DNA from: Breviolum minutum Mf 1.05b.01
Taxonomy: Eukaryota > Sar > Dinophyceae > Suessiales > Symbiodiniaceae
Assembly: GCA_000507305.1 (NCBI GenBank)
Contig: DF239413.1
Location: 124,001-188,000 of the forward strand
DNA: 64,000 bases
Direction of reading: 5' to 3'
This document shows positions 11,335 to 22,899 of this stretch, one piece after another. Both the position numbers and the translations under genes were made by a program. The first letter of the stretch is position 1. Each line of letters begins with the position of its first letter. The notes under the pieces were generated by a model. The model ran no database searches, had not been told where the DNA came from, and saw nothing but the letters and a program-made list of their open reading frames with translations.

Positions 11335-11398
11335 TACTGTCGATGGAAAAATCCCAAACAACCACCTGGGATGGTGCTAAAACCCTGTAAATAACGAT
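11335..11398 (+). mobile_element. MITE family 1, truncated copy
   Basis: Starts with tactgtcgatgg, a one-base variant of the family terminal repeat TACTGTTGATGG, followed by the diagnostic internal block aatcccaaacaaccacctgg and aaaaccctgtaaataa. The other terminus is missing. Confidence 0.7.
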
Positions 11399-12036
11399 AG
11401 ATTCCCCATATATCCTCAGTATTTTACCTGAAACCTTGACCTCCAAGGTCTACACCTGCCCTTGGCCAAATGGCTATCCTGAGGGTCTCTTGGGCGCTGG
11501 GTGAGACACAATTTCAAGATGGTGAGTTGGTTGCCTTTCTGTTTAAAAAATATCAGAAGGTATGGCACCTGAATTTTTTGTCTTTTGCTTGTGTTTTGGT
11601 GGTGTTGAATGTTTGTCTCTTCTGGACCTAATTTATGAGTATATATATATATATATCTGATTTTTTGATGGTATCATCAAGATGGATGCTTGAGTATTTG
11701 TTTTTGTCATTGATTATCTACCATCATCTATCCTCAATTTATATTCGCCCCTAGGAAATCACGTAGATACTGTAAGTTAAGTTGTTTTTTGCTAAAAACC
11801 CTGTAACAAACCGCGTGAGCCTTCACGATATCCACTGGTTTTAAACAGTGCCTATAGGCTGCCTTCCAGAGCCCCAAACTAGTGGGTCGGGGGAACCTCA
11901 GAGATTTGGTGGGGTGGGATGGGGCCGGGCGTTGGGCGGTCTTGGCAAATCCTGAAAAAAAACCAGGTTTTTGAAGATTTCTAAGGGTTTTTGTTCACAT
12001 TTTTCCTTGTAGGACACCGTTTTTGTTGGGGTTTAG

Positions 12037-12136
12037 GCCGGATTTCTGTCCGCCTCCAAACAGATGTTTGTCGGGATTCGACGTGGTAACCAGGCTACGT
12101 TCCGAAGAACAACCTCACAGAGTTCTACCACCAGAG
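12037..12136 (+). other. Candidate 100-nt exon
   Basis: Bounded by gggtttag|g and an AG|GTGAGG donor. One frame is open throughout and reads AGFLSASKQMFVGIRRGNQA and then TFRRTTSQSSTTR, a basic Ser/Thr-rich segment. No family recognised. Confidence 0.35.
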
Positions 12137-12283
12137 GTGAGGGTGGAGATGAAACAATTTCACTAAGGGAGTGGTTGGGTGGTTCCGGAAGTGCTTGGAG
12201 GGTATTTTTTTAAACACCGGTAACTATGCCGGGTATCTCCCTATGTTAGACGAAAAATTAAAAGTCAAAAAAAAATCCACAAA

Positions 12284-12323
12284 AAATCAAATCAAATCAA
12301 ATCAAAAAATCAAATCAAAAACA
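12284..12323 (+). repeat. (AAATC)n pentanucleotide repeat
   Basis: Several tandem aaatc units in an A-rich context with scattered further copies to about 12500. Confidence 0.7.
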
Positions 12324-12770
12324 GCCTCAAATTGAAGAATAAAACACACATCTAAAAGTGAAAAAAAACAAAACAAAAAAAACGAACAAAACATCATCGA
12401 ATCCTTGGTTTTTGCCTGAAAATCAAAAAACACCAAAAAAATCCAGGATTTGATTTGTCTTTTTCATGGTTGGATTTGTTTGCTTTTTTGATTCCTTTTT
12501 TGATTTTTCAATTTGAGTCTGTATTGGATTGTTTTTTTTTGATTTGCTTATTTTTGTTCTTTTTGCAAGATCCTTGGTTTCAGCTTTTTGGGAGGAGTTT
12601 CTACTGTTAACTTTTGTTGCTCTAGTTGCTGAAATTTCTATATTGTTGATGATGATGATTATCATTATTCTTGTTATCATTATTATTACTACAATTATTA
12701 TCGTTATTATCACGATAGCATTAATGACCACACGATGACCACACGTTTACGCCCTGCTGAGATTTTGCAG

Positions 12771-13105
12771 ATCAAGCGACAGAATCCCATTTCTTTCAAC
12801 GTAACGAAGATCTTTGTTTTGCCCCCAAAATTTTGACCGAAACCGACCCCCCGAAACGACCGCTGGCTGAAAGGTTCCACAACAGCTTTAACACTGCGAA
12901 TCCTGTGACTTGGTGAAGGTGTAGAGGTTGGGATTTGTGTTTAAAAGAAGGGGGCGTTTCGACTTTCGACCCAACCGTTTGGATGGAACCCAAAGATGTC
13001 CGGACCCAAAAAGATGGGAGCGAAAAAAAATCTCCAGGTGAAGAAGTGGACAAACAAACAAGTAACAGTAAGCCAGTGTACCATTTCACCTTGGTAGCAA
13101 ATTGA
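12771..13105 (+). pseudogene. Coding-like exon interrupted by one in-frame TGA
   Basis: After a gagattttgcag acceptor one frame reads about 47 codons of high-quality protein sequence (NEDLCFAPKILTETDPPKRP, then LAERFHNSFNTANPV). It meets TGA at 12914 and continues in the same frame for another 62 codons (TFDPTVWMEPKDVRT, EKKSPGEEVDKQTS) to a stop at 13103. The flanking codon context TGG-TGA could have arisen from TGG-CGA by C-to-T change at a CpG. Either this is a decaying exon, or a small intron removes the stop. No family recognised. Confidence 0.4.
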
Positions 13106-13547
13106 TTGATATCACTGGCAGAAGATTTCACACCATCATGTCACAAAAATGGGAGATCATGTCACATCAGCATTGTTTTTCGGATGATCATTAGGGCAGA
13201 ATTACTAGCAGATGTCACATCATTGGCAGATGATCACTGGGGTAGATGATTGGCCTTTCACCTTCCATGCTGCCATTTGAGGCTTCGCATCTTCCTGATA
13301 TGTTTCTGAAATCGTAAGCCGACACTCAGTGATGGAACGAAACAACGTTGGGAGCGTAAAAAGAGGGTGAACTTCTATTTTTTTGTTGAAGCCTTATTTG
13401 TTAGGGAAGGAATATTGTCACGGATTGCAATCTTGAATAGTTACTACCCTTACTATTGTGGCATGCCGTTTTTAGGTGATGTTTATTCTTTTCTACCCCC
13501 TTTGTGGAGCCGGTTGGTATTTAAATGAGAGACCTCTATAGCTGGTG

Positions 13548-13868
13548 ATGAATGTTTGCATAGCTGCCATAGCTCTTGTTGGTGATCAACTGGGTGGAAC
13601 TCAGAATGGTGACTGCTCGCAAAAAACAGCCAGGGGGCAATTAAAGGGTTGTATAGTGCCGAAGGCTTTTGATATTTGTACTGATGTCATTATATATCCA
13701 GTGGAGGTTTATTGCAGCGCTTCAAGTTCCCAATCTTTTTCAACTTCCAAGAAGCGCGCCGAGATAACTTCCAGTGAGAAAATAGTTCTGAAGGCAACGA
13801 GGAAAATGGCAAAGTCTTTGAAACTGAAGAGATCTAACTATTTGGAGTCAATGAAAATTGAGCCATGA
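13548..13868 (+). CDS. Weak hypothetical ORF, 106 aa
   Basis: ORF from ATG 13548. It starts MNVCIAAIALVGDQLGG and has a Lys/Ser-rich C-terminal half (SKKRAEITSSEKIVLKATRK). No domain recognised. It could be chance, although the lysine-rich tail is unlike most translated non-coding DNA here. Confidence 0.2.
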   Translation: MNVCIAAIALVGDQLGGTQNGDCSQKTARGQLKGCIVPKAFDICTDVIIYPVEVYCSASSSQSFSTSKKRAEITSSEKIVLKATRKMAKSLKLKRSNYLESMKIEP

Positions 13869-14940
13869 GTGCGTCATATTCAGTCATGGGGAATGAAAAG
13901 TCATGTAAGGATGAACATGAATTGGCATTTTATTGGCAACGCCAGGTACTCCGAACACTTTCCCCACACGCCCGTGATGATCCAGGAGCGCTTCAGAGTC
14001 TTAGAAAACATGGATTTTCCACAAAGTTTTGGGTAAATTTTGGGTTAATTGTTGGGAAAGGCCATTGATTCGACAGGTTTCAGATTGAAAAATCTTTCCT
14101 ACATTTTTTGTGGTCAGAGAAACTAGGATCTAAGAATCTAAAAGTGGTTCTTTGGTAGATTCTTCCAAAGGTGTCAGGAACTTTTCATCAGGTGAAGTGT
14201 GTACTGGCTCTGAAGGCGAATGACCTCTCTCCCACCACTGTGTTTTTTTGTAGCAAAGGATGGGAAGCATTAAGCCATCAAGCATTGACATTTTGTTGTA
14301 GTTTTTCCTACAGGAAGGGGTTTCACTATTCATAACTAATTCTTTTTTAAAGGTTTGGGATGTGCATCCAAGCACAAAAAGTAAGGAAGTGATATCAGGA
14401 AATGGAACATGACAAGGCTTTAATTTGAATCTTTGTCCGGGGATTGTTTTTTGCATCTTTTCAATTTTTTTTCAGGCAATTTTTGGGGCATTGCGACTCT
14501 TTCCAACAAACCAGCCTTGTTTTTGCTGTTTTTTGTCACATCAGCTTCCAGTCGTCGGATTTCACTGATCCAACAAGACTCCCTCCATAAAAACCTTCTG
14601 TGGGGGCAACACCGAATCAGTACGCAACAATCACTAATCAATCACAAAGTTGTAGGGGAAATGGAACGAGAATTGATGTTGAAAGATTTTTTCCCGCTGG
14701 AAGGAGTACCACTACCCACATGGAGAGGCTGGGACTTGTGAGCAAATATTTGAGTATGAGTATATAAGTTTCCACCTACGATGCTAGTCAAATAATGAGA
14801 CACTTTGAAAATCAGAAATGAAATGATAGAAACTTGAGAAATATTTCCTGATCTGCAGAGTTGACAGACGTGGTTCGTTTTTTTTTGTTTTAAGGAAGGG
14901 ACGGGTTTTCCGAAGCGTCGAAAATCCCTCCCTTTTGCAA

Positions 14941-15000
14941 AAGGTTGGTAAAGATCTCATGGAGATGATGAAGATTGTTGAAGGTCGGGCAGTTCTGGCA
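14941..15000 (+). other. Candidate small exon
   Basis: Between a ttttgcaaaag acceptor and an ctggcag boundary the frame reads VGKDLMEMMKIVEGRAVLA, an amphipathic helix-like segment. The downstream GTT array lies in what would be the intron. Confidence 0.3.
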
Positions 15001-15077
15001 GAAAAAAACTTGGTTTTAATTTTGGTTTTGTTGGAGATCTTTCTCAAACAGAAAGATTATTTAAAAGCACGAAGGGG

Positions 15078-15078
15078 G

Positions 15079-15148
<70 letters not shown>
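15078..15148 (+). repeat. (GTT)n trinucleotide microsatellite
   Basis: About 23 uninterrupted gtt/ttg units. The poly-leucine reading frame is a repeat product. Confidence 0.95.
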
Positions 15149-15394
15149 CCTTTCCAAAACTCAGTGGAGGAGATAATCATTTCTCCCTGGGTTCGAAGCT
15201 GAAGACTAGCTTGAGATGGTTGAACCACTTGTTTGATTCAAAACTTTGAGAAAGTATGAGTTTGGAACCATGGAACTGGCACCTGCAGTTTCCATAGTAA
15301 CACTCTCAGGATGTTTTTTTGTTTCAATGTGGAATTTGCCCCTGGAAATGAATGAATCATGGTGGTTTTCTTAATGTTGACGTCCTTTTTGTAG

Positions 15395-15477
15395 TGCATT
15401 CCTTGAAACTGGAAGGATTCATGGCAAACTTCCGACTGAAAGCATCAACGCTCCATGAACAGATTTCCCATTGCTGA
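15395..15477 (+). other. Candidate terminal exon
   Basis: A strong acceptor (cctttttgtag) precedes an open frame HSLKLEGFMANFRLKASTLH ending EQISHC and a TGA. Composition is protein-like. It would end a plus-strand gene about 370 bp before the PARP start. Confidence 0.35.
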
Positions 15478-15843
15478 ATGGAGTCTCCTTCTTCGAATTT
15501 CATAAGCGTCCGGGAGACCACAGCCCGTTGCTTCTTAAACGGGCCGGGGCGGGGGGGTATGGAAAAAGAACTCCCCAAGGCCTAGGAATCACTACATTTC
15601 TAAAGGGTACATTCCCCATACAAAAGGAAACTAGTCTCCCAAGATCTATTTTATCAGGTGCTATGTTAATTATGAGGTCAACGGTTACCACCTATCAAAG
15701 GATGGGGGGTTGATTTCTAATGATGCAAGTGAAAACCCTCCTGTTTTTGGTCCTTGTAGAATTCCTCAAGATATGGGGTAATTTGAACCCCTGTTTCATT
15801 AAAAGATTGGGTTGCCTTTGCAAGATTTCTCAGTGAAAAGCAA

Positions 15844-17307
15844 ATGTCATCAATTATCTCCAAAGATAAAGCTTATCTTTTGACTCCGTGTACCACGACG
15901 ACTCCAAAGCATGTTCTTCCCAAATCACGGGCTTTTGTCCTGAAGTTATTTCCATCGACAGCAATGGAATTCATTTGGGAGTTTCACGAGAAAGACAACC
16001 ATTGGAAGGAATTCGACAAAGATATTCAGGAAATTATCGAAGATGCACGAGGGCAAGATGTTCCTCAGCTACGGATAGATATCCGTAATCATCCGTACAT
16101 CATTGCCCTCGAAGAGATGGTCCAGACAAATGTTCAGACTCAACGAAATAGACCCATTCGGAGGAGATCTTGCTCTCCTTCAGTAGATGCAAAGCTGAGA
16201 CAGGTAGAAGCACATTCGCGCACGATTGAGAATCAGTTGCGCAGGAGTGAGAATCAGCTGAGTCTTACCTCTTTGAGATCTATCTCAGCTCTTCCACCAG
16301 CTCCCCTCGTGCAAGAAGTGACAACACTGAGAGATCTTGGCGAACATGAACCAGAATATGACTATATCGTCTCGATGTTTCAGAATTCCATGGTAGAACA
16401 TCGAAAGAGTTGGAAGTCAGCGGAGTGGTGTGAAAAGCCAAAGGTTGAGGTGACTTCGATTGAAAGTGTGGTGAATCCCGTCAACCAGCCTTTGTATGTG
16501 TTCGCCAGAGAAGAAGTGAAGCGAGGAAACCCTGGTGGTTGCGAGCCTGTACCAGGAATTTCAGCAGCTAAGTGTCAAGCTTTGACAGGATCAGACTTGA
16601 ATGAATATTTCCTTTTCCATGGATCTTGTTATCAGCAAGTGGGCGAAATTTTGCGAGAGGGTCTTGATCCGCAACGTGGTGGAGAATCTGCTGGTTCGAT
16701 GTTTGGGAAGGGCACCTATTTTGCCGAAAATGCTTCCAAAGCTGACATGTACACCACCTGTGACTAGGAGATGCTTTATTAAACTTTAATATGAGTTCAT
16801 TTTCTTCATTCCATTTTAACATGGTCATCCTCATTTTTTTTGTGAAGAGATGGAATGGTTGAGATCCCAGTTATTGATTGCATGATCAGATCGTAGCCTT
16901 CACAATTGCTAGTTACTAGATTCCCAATTTGCTGGGAGATGTGAATGCAACTTCTTTCTAAAACTGGGTTGAGTAGCAAATGACACTACCAACCAGGTGA
17001 TCTATGTACCGGCACCCCGCGGGAGTGTCGCCACCCTACGGGACAGAGATGCATGATGCTTGCTCAAGTACTGTTGGGAAGCAGCTATCCTGTTCAGCAA
17101 GCAGATTCCCATCGAGCGCATGCCCGAGAGCGCGAAGGGGGTGGAGTATATGATTCGCACACGGCCTTAAAGAGAGACCTTGGAGGATGTGTGGATCACA
17201 TGGAATATGTCATTTTCAGGGATCGGAAGGCACTGGTGAGATTTTTAATCTACTATCGTCATGAGGCGAGCTGCAATTGCAAGGATTGCTTTCATCGTCG
17301 GAGCTGA
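15844..17307 (+). CDS. WWE-domain ADP-ribosyltransferase (PARP family), two exons
   Basis: Joining exon 15844-16759 to exon 16997-17307 gives a 408-residue protein. Residues about 43-108 form a WWE domain (FIWEFHEKDNHW, MVQTNVQTQ, ending IRRR), a module known to bind poly-ADP-ribose or assist ubiquitin-linked signalling. A charged linker with coiled-coil character (113-150) leads to a PARP catalytic domain at about 240-400. The H-Y-E triad is visible: H259 in LFHGS, Y292 in GKGTYFAENAS, and E375 in DHMEYVIF. H-Y-E is the combination found in poly-ADP-ribosylating members, but it does not by itself prove polymerisation. The product would transfer ADP-ribose from NAD+, probably in nucleus or cytosol as no signal peptide is seen. 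The start ATG lies just after several possible acceptor AGs (tttctcag, tgcaag), so an upstream exon or trans-splice site is possible. Without splicing, exon 1 hits TAG at 16765. Confidence 0.85.
16760..16996 (+). other. Intron of the PARP gene
   Basis: This 237 nt intron is inferred from protein continuity. Splitting a Cys codon (t|gt) joins MYTTC to DLCTGTPRECRHP and restores the PARP fold across the junction. The donor is cct|GTGACT and the acceptor ccaaccAG|GTGATC. The sequence GTGA occurs at the intron start and again right after it, like a short target duplication. No terminal inverted repeat is visible. Confidence 0.7.
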
Positions 17308-17753
17308 TCAAATCTTTGCAAATCTTGATGCAGTGAGCGCATGTCGTTGGGAAAAGGGGCTGATGAGAGTCCAGATCATTGGGAGGAACATCATATTATT
17401 GTTTCCTATTTTGCAGTTGGACCAGTTTTCTGAAGGGTTGTATTGACAAAGTCATGAGATATTTTGTGCTTTGTTGCATTTTGCCAACGTTCTACATGTT
17501 CTGTCTCGAAATGGCGATTCCGCGTTAGGTCCTTGTTTGATATGTCCTTGGTGTAATTCTGATAGATGTTCATTGAAAAAAATAATACAGGGTAAGATTC
17601 CCCTGGTCAGTTCGTACCTTGCATACATATCCATGCGTTGCGCTCCTTATGTGTTGGCACAGGGGACGAGAGAGCAGTCGCATTTAAATTTGTTGTTGTA
17701 AGATTATTTGGAAATGATCCTGGGATTGCAATGTGTATCCATTCCGACCCAAG
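17308..17753. other. Non-coding stretch
   Basis: Likely the PARP 3' flank. I see no coding segment here. Confidence 0.4.
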
Positions 17754-17908
17754 GTTATGACAAAGGCGGAAGCGAGATGGACTTCGGCATGTTCGAGTTA
17801 GGGGACCGGAGATTTTCTGAAAAGTCACCCCGCACTTCTTCGGCTGGGGGAAGCCAGGAGGAGGTTTTGAAGGCTCTACTGGTACTGGAAGAAATATCGG
17901 ATCACTGA
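17754..17908 (+). other. Candidate terminal exon, acidic
   Basis: After a gacccaag|g acceptor the frame reads KGGSEMDFGMFELGDRRFSE, then SSAGGSQEEVLKALLVLEEI and a TGA at 17906. Composition is strongly protein-like with a predicted C-terminal amphipathic helix. No family recognised. Confidence 0.4.
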
Positions 17909-18542
17909 TCACAGTTTGCTTATAGATGTACCTTGGTAAATTTTGGTGACACCCCAACCTTACTTCAAATAGATTCTCCATAAGCTTCTGTCAGGTTTGT
18001 GAATCATTTATTGCCCACCGAAATTGATTACATTTCCTTCAACAATCAACTCACCTCAAAATACCTCAAACGTATCGTCTCGCATCTTCAGACGTCGGAA
18101 AAAATGACCAGTTCCACCAGTTCCAGGACTTTTCGGTGAATGACTTCGACTATTTCGGAGACAGCTTCAAAGCATGGTGTTTGGTGCCATCCAAGTCCCA
18201 GGTCTTGACACCAAAAAAAGGGAAACTTGGAAGATACGGATCGAGATTCTTTCATGGGACCTTTTGTTGCGGGTTACAAGAGATGGATTTATAGATGGAT
18301 TTAGGATGAAGCGGATGGATTTTCAAAATCTGAGTTGGTACCTTTGGAGTTGATGAAGCTGCCTAAAGATGGAATCTCTCTCAGCATGCAAAGGCAATCT
18401 CTCCAATGGAAAAAACACATGCTTTTTGTAGATGTTTTAGATGAGTGACATTTGGTTTCCGAGTTACATATTTTTTTAAATCCCTTTTTTTGTTCGACCT
18501 GGATCTGGCGCACATTTTTTCAAGCAGTTTTTTTTTTGGCAG

Positions 18543-18639
18543 CTGCGAGGCTGGTGTAGTGATTCCCGATGCTGTGGCGAGCGCCTATGGTGGCAAGCAC
18601 CTGGACACGCCTTCCGAAAGGGCTTCGGTGGAAGCTGTG
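18543..18639 (+). other. Candidate 97-nt exon
   Basis: A pyrimidine tract ending ttttttttggcag precedes one of two fully open frames, reading CEAGVVIPDAVASAYGGKHL and then DTPSERASVEAV, up to a tg|gttaac donor. The GC content contrasts sharply with the T-rich flanks. Function unknown. Confidence 0.45.
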
Positions 18640-19178
18640 GTTAACTGTTGCCCTTTTTTTGTTTGGGGGTTATATAGAGATGCCCAGGTTTGCTTCTTTG
18701 TAGGTTGTGGGTTGTCCCCAAAATTATACAAAAAACACCAATATATAGAGGGCGGTATAGGTTCCAAAGAGTTACAAAAGCCTTAAACGGGTAGTTTTAA
18801 CTCCAAGCCCATTGCAAGACGTCAGGACTTTGCAGATCTTTGCATCCCAGATCCACGAAAGGCAAGGGACCTAAAAGGGGGCCCTGGCATATTGGCATTG
18901 CTTGAACGTGTTCCTATGGTTGCATCATTTTGGAAGATGAAATTAGCCAGGATTTCGTTAGGCTATCAGGTAGGCATCAATGTCTGGTTACATGTTTGGT
19001 TTTGTCAAGTCGGTTCAGTGAAGAGCCCTTGGATTGTGTTCAAATGGGGCCTGAAAACCATCAGCACACTGGAATCTGGGATGTTTTTAGTTTTTGAACC
19101 TGAAGAAGAAGGGAGGATGAATTTACATACATCCCTGTTGTTGTTTTTTTTAAAGAACACCCATTGTTTTTTGAGTGG

Positions 19179-19302
19179 TACAAGTTGATGGTTCAGAAAT
19201 CCCAAACAACCACCTGGGATGGTGCCAAAAAACCTTGTAAATAATGGGATATTTTACCATATCAACTGGTTTTCTCGCCGGATTTCCGAAGCATCAACAG
19301 TA
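19179..19302 (-). mobile_element. MITE family 1, full copy (inverted orientation)
   Basis: Bounded by tacaagttgatgg and gcatcaacagta, imperfect inverted repeats of the family terminus TACTGTTGATGG. The interior matches the 41074 copy in reverse complement over nearly its whole length, including the caaacaaccacctgggatgg block and ctcgccggatttc. Length 124 bp. Confidence 0.8.
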
Positions 19303-19639
19303 TCTCCCTATGGAAAACCCAGTGAGTCTTGCACCACCTGTTTCAGGTGAAACTCAATGCTGAAGGCTACCTTAGCATTGCAAGGTTGGTGGCAAAACGT
19401 GTGGGATTTGGTCGGCTGTGTGATGGAAAAGTACCCTTTTTTTGTAGCAAGATGTACAGTACCACCCAGTTTTTCACCAATTTTGAGGGTTTAAGAAAAA
19501 TATGGCACCTTTTCTTTTTGGCATTCATTCAGCATCCCAATGGAAAAAACATATATAATTCAGGGGAATGGTGATGTTTTTTTCTGGGCTTTCTTTCTTT
19601 TTTTTTTGCATCCTTCCTGAATTTCCATGTTTTTTGCAG

Positions 19640-19853
19640 GTTTTTCGCAAAAAAGCTTCCTACTTTCCTCCGGGGGCAAACTGAGCGAACCAACCGAAAC
19701 GCCCCAGGCAGGGTCGACCGGAGAAGATGCAAGTCTTTGTCGTAGGGAAGCCCTGGTGGTCGATACAAAGGTGGAAGGCAATGAGGGTTTCCCCCTTGAG
19801 TTGCCCCGAAACGGACCTGCTGCTGGGATAAGAAAAAACCTCTTGGGGTTCAG
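19640..19853 (+). other. Candidate 214-nt exon
   Basis: Bounded by ccatgttttttgcag|g and a CAG|GTAGGT donor. The 71-codon open frame reads SGGKLSEPTETPQAGSTGED, REALVVDTKVEGNEGF and LELPRNGPAAGIRK. The acidic, Pro/Gly-rich composition suggests a linker or disordered region. Both splice sites are near consensus. Confidence 0.5.
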
Positions 19854-19939
19854 GTAGGTTGGCAAGTTGGCAGGTGTTGGGAGGTAGAAACTGAGGGATT
19901 TTTTTGTGTCTTCCTTTTGGGGGATCATTTACCACTGAG

Positions 19940-20081
19940 GAACGTTTGATCTCTCACATGGGTGGAAAGGCTGGGAACCCGGTTGTGCATGGCAGTTGGT
20001 GTGATGGGTCTGTTCTCCCCTTGGCCTTGCCAATTCATGAAGCCCAAACTGGACAAAATGGGTACCACGTGGCAGCTGCAG
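19940..20081 (+). other. Candidate 142-nt exon
   Basis: After ccactgag|g the frame reads ERLISHMGGKAGNPVVHGSW and LALPIHEAQTGQNGYHVAAA up to a gctgcag|gtgtct donor. It lies 86 bp downstream of the 19640-19853 candidate and plausibly belongs to the same transcript. Function unknown. Confidence 0.4.
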
Positions 20082-20530
20082 GTGTCTGATACCGAAGGTC
20101 TGAAGAGTTTTGTACCTTGACTTGCGACTTTTTTTTTGGTGAAATGGTGGATGGTTGCTCCTGTGTCATCCGGAATTTATCTCTATCCAAAAAAAATTGG
20201 ACAACTTTGGATAAGCAAGTTGGAGCTGTAGGTATTTGTGTTTAATCAGAAAACAACTTTGGACTTTATGACTCACCTGAAAACGTGGCATTTGTGGGGA
20301 TTTTGTTTTGTTCGGTCTCACCATTTTCTCACCCAAAAATTTTTGGCAAACAAATGTTGATATACAAAACACCTGCTCCAAAAAATGTATACATATGCTC
20401 ATATATATTTGTAGATGAATCCATTATTACAAATATACACATGTGACATGTGAGTTTTTTGTTTCCCAAGTTGGTTTTTTAGGGACCCCATTTTTTTGTT
20501 GGGCCTCCAATTTTTTTCCGCTTCTGACAG

Positions 20531-20586
20531 TGGATTTGAGGCCAGCAGCTTTGATCGGATTCATGGAACTGCTGTGGGACAACCAG
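20531..20586 (+). other. Candidate 56-nt exon
   Basis: The acceptor tccgcttctgacag and donor CAG|GTTGGG enclose an open frame DLRPAALIGFMELLWDNQ. It is short but has both sites and good composition. Confidence 0.4.
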
Positions 20587-21912
20587 GTTGGGAGGATGGA
20601 AGTCTACGCGCTCCATACGTTGTTTATTTTAGAAAGAAGTGAAGGGAATTGCTTACAGCTATTATATACATTCTCATTTCTCTATATTTACAATTTACAT
20701 ATGTATTCTTATATATACGTATTTTGATGAATAGTGTTTTGAACGTAGAAAGACGGGATTCTTATCCCACGATGTCTTAATTTAATAATGGCAATCCTTT
20801 TGAAAGGCGTGTGTGGTTAGTTGTGATGTTAGCAAAGTACAACTCAGAGGCGTCAGGGGTCGGGCCCTTTGCAGCTCACTTTTTTTTTGGAGGGTGGGCA
20901 GAACATCGTGATCCTGTGGGCCGATGCTTTTTTTTGGTGATTTGAAGTCTCAGCGTGGGAGGTGCTGAGTTTTTTAAGCATGGAGACTTGAGAACTTTCA
21001 AGTCTCCACTTATGGCATCGTTCAACTTCGTCATGACAATTTAAAAGGCAATAACTTTCATCATTTTCCTGAATATTTTGAATTTGACTTAAATTGACCA
21101 TCTTTCGAAAATCCAAAACACACTTTCAAACCATTTCCAAGCCGCTTCTTTTCCCCCCACGTTTTTTTTGTTGCTCCCCCCAAATTTTCGAAGCAACAAA
21201 CATCACACGTTTTCCACGAAAATTTCGAAGCCGCAGATCATTTTCGACCCTTTGGTGTTTTGGTCTCAGAGTTGCAGAAACAACCGAGCTGGGCCAGTTG
21301 GGGATGCCCCAGTTGAGGGCTGGTGAAAATGACCAAAAAAATCCAGGAGAAGGACGGGTGGTTGGCTATCTGATTTTTTTGGAGAACATTTGGGCGAAAT
21401 TGCACCTTTTCTTTGTAGAATGTATTACAATTACTGGCTTCAAACATTCTAGCTTTTGATGGATTTTGTATAAGAAACAAAGGATTGTTGCATTGTTGCC
21501 TCTCAGACTGCATAATTTGTCATGAGATTCATCGTGAGGTAAGCTTGCTTCAAGCAGACATTTCTATTGCTATGTTGAATTCTAGTCGTATCTCAGGGTT
21601 TTCATCCTCTTTGTGTTGTTCTTTTCGCAAATGGTATCTGTCTGCTGTTAACAAAACGTGACGGAGGTTGGCAAGATACAAAGTCCAGTTGTATCGCTGA
21701 TCGCCATTCCCATGAACCTGCGGTGGGCAGCGCAGTAGGCTGGGCTTCTTGGAAGAATATTCAACAACAAAAAAAGTCACTGAAATCATCCATTCGAAAG
21801 ATTAACTTCCAGGTTTTACTTCAAATCTACTTCCGGGAGGATTTCTTTCGTTGTCGTTGCTTTCCTCAGCCATTTTTAGTTTTTTTTTGTGGGAGATGTT
21901 TCTTTTTTGTAG

Positions 21913-21980
21913 GCGACGCCTGCAGATTCTTGAAAGATATCCAGTGTCATGAAGTGCCAGAAGAATGTACCTTGGACTCA
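21913..21980 (+). other. Candidate 68-nt exon
   Basis: The acceptor tttcttttttgtag and donor CTCAG|GTTGGG enclose a frame reading DACRFLKDIQCHEVPEECTL, with three cysteines. Confidence 0.45.
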
Positions 21981-22355
21981 GGTTGGGTTGCAAGTTGAAG
22001 GGAAGATGAAGGGATTTTAGTGGAAACTTTTGTGGCTTTTGGTTGATGTACGTTAAACTTCAGTAAGGTGTGGCTTTTTAGGATCTCAACCATTTTGTTT
22101 TCCAAAAAGGTCACGGTTGTTGAAATGTTAGTTTATCACTCCAGTCACCCATGTAGATTCGTTCATCTCAGTAGCAGAGCATAGGGAATACATGGGATGA
22201 AGGCGGTCACTGCAGATAGGGCTTTCTGGGGTGAACCATGGCGAAGAAGTCACTGGTACTTGGAAGTAGAATCATGGTGTTTTGCGGGTAAATATGAAGG
22301 AAAACAAAAATGAAGCAGCAGTCGGATATTTTTAGCAGCTTTGTTTTTTCCTAAG

Positions 22356-22539
22356 AAGCCTTTTGGATGTCTGCGGGAACAGCCACAGAATGGAAATCAA
22401 GTCAGCATTCGCCAACCAGCATGCTGATTGGATGACCTGTTCCGCAAAAGAGATAGCTACAGAATCATCTAATACAAAAAGATTGCCCAAAGCATGGAGG
22501 CTGCTGAGTGGCTGTGCTTGGCTGTGTGTTTTTCCCGAG
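22356..22539 (+). other. Candidate 184-nt exon
   Basis: Between ttttttcctaag and a CGAG|GTAAAT donor one frame is open for 61 codons: SLLDVCGNSHRMEIKSAFAN, QHADWMTCSAKEIATESSN, then a KRLPKAWRLLSG segment. This is one of the longer exon candidates in the 17.7-24.5 kb region. No domain recognised. Confidence 0.45.
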
Positions 22540-22899
22540 GTAAATCCAACATTTGGGATGTTGCCGACTATGCTGCTGGATCGCAGCTGGTGAAAACATG
22601 ACTTTCATTGTACCCAGAAACACCCAGAGTATGTGGAAGATCACCCTGAATAGTATTCGCCTCGTTGGTGAACACCGTGGGAAATGGAAAAAAAAACATG
22701 GATTCTTGCCTCATTCAAAGATGACATAGGGTTTTCGGAGATACGTAAGTGCGAAAACGATTCGTGCTGGATGGCAATTTATTACCTCTTCCAAACAATC
22801 AACTTTAAATTCACTGCATCAATGACCTTGGTCGGCACTTTATGAGTTTCACCACGAAAAAACACCTCTCGTTTTCATAGGTTATATAAGTTATACCAT

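Noticed and set aside
12423-12738. Ile/Lys-rich ORFs on both strands
   Set aside because: Low-complexity translation of ATT/ATC and A-rich simple sequence.
15180-15215. tRNA B-box-like gggttcgaagctg
   Set aside because: No matching A-box, anticodon stem or acceptor stem could be folded around it.
14935-15249. Poly-leucine ORF
   Set aside because: Created by the (GTT)n tract. Only the segment before it is considered a possible exon.
16765-16767. Truncation of PARP at TAG
   Set aside because: The rest of the catalytic domain is encoded at 16997-17307, and a GT-AG intron removes the stop with correct phase.
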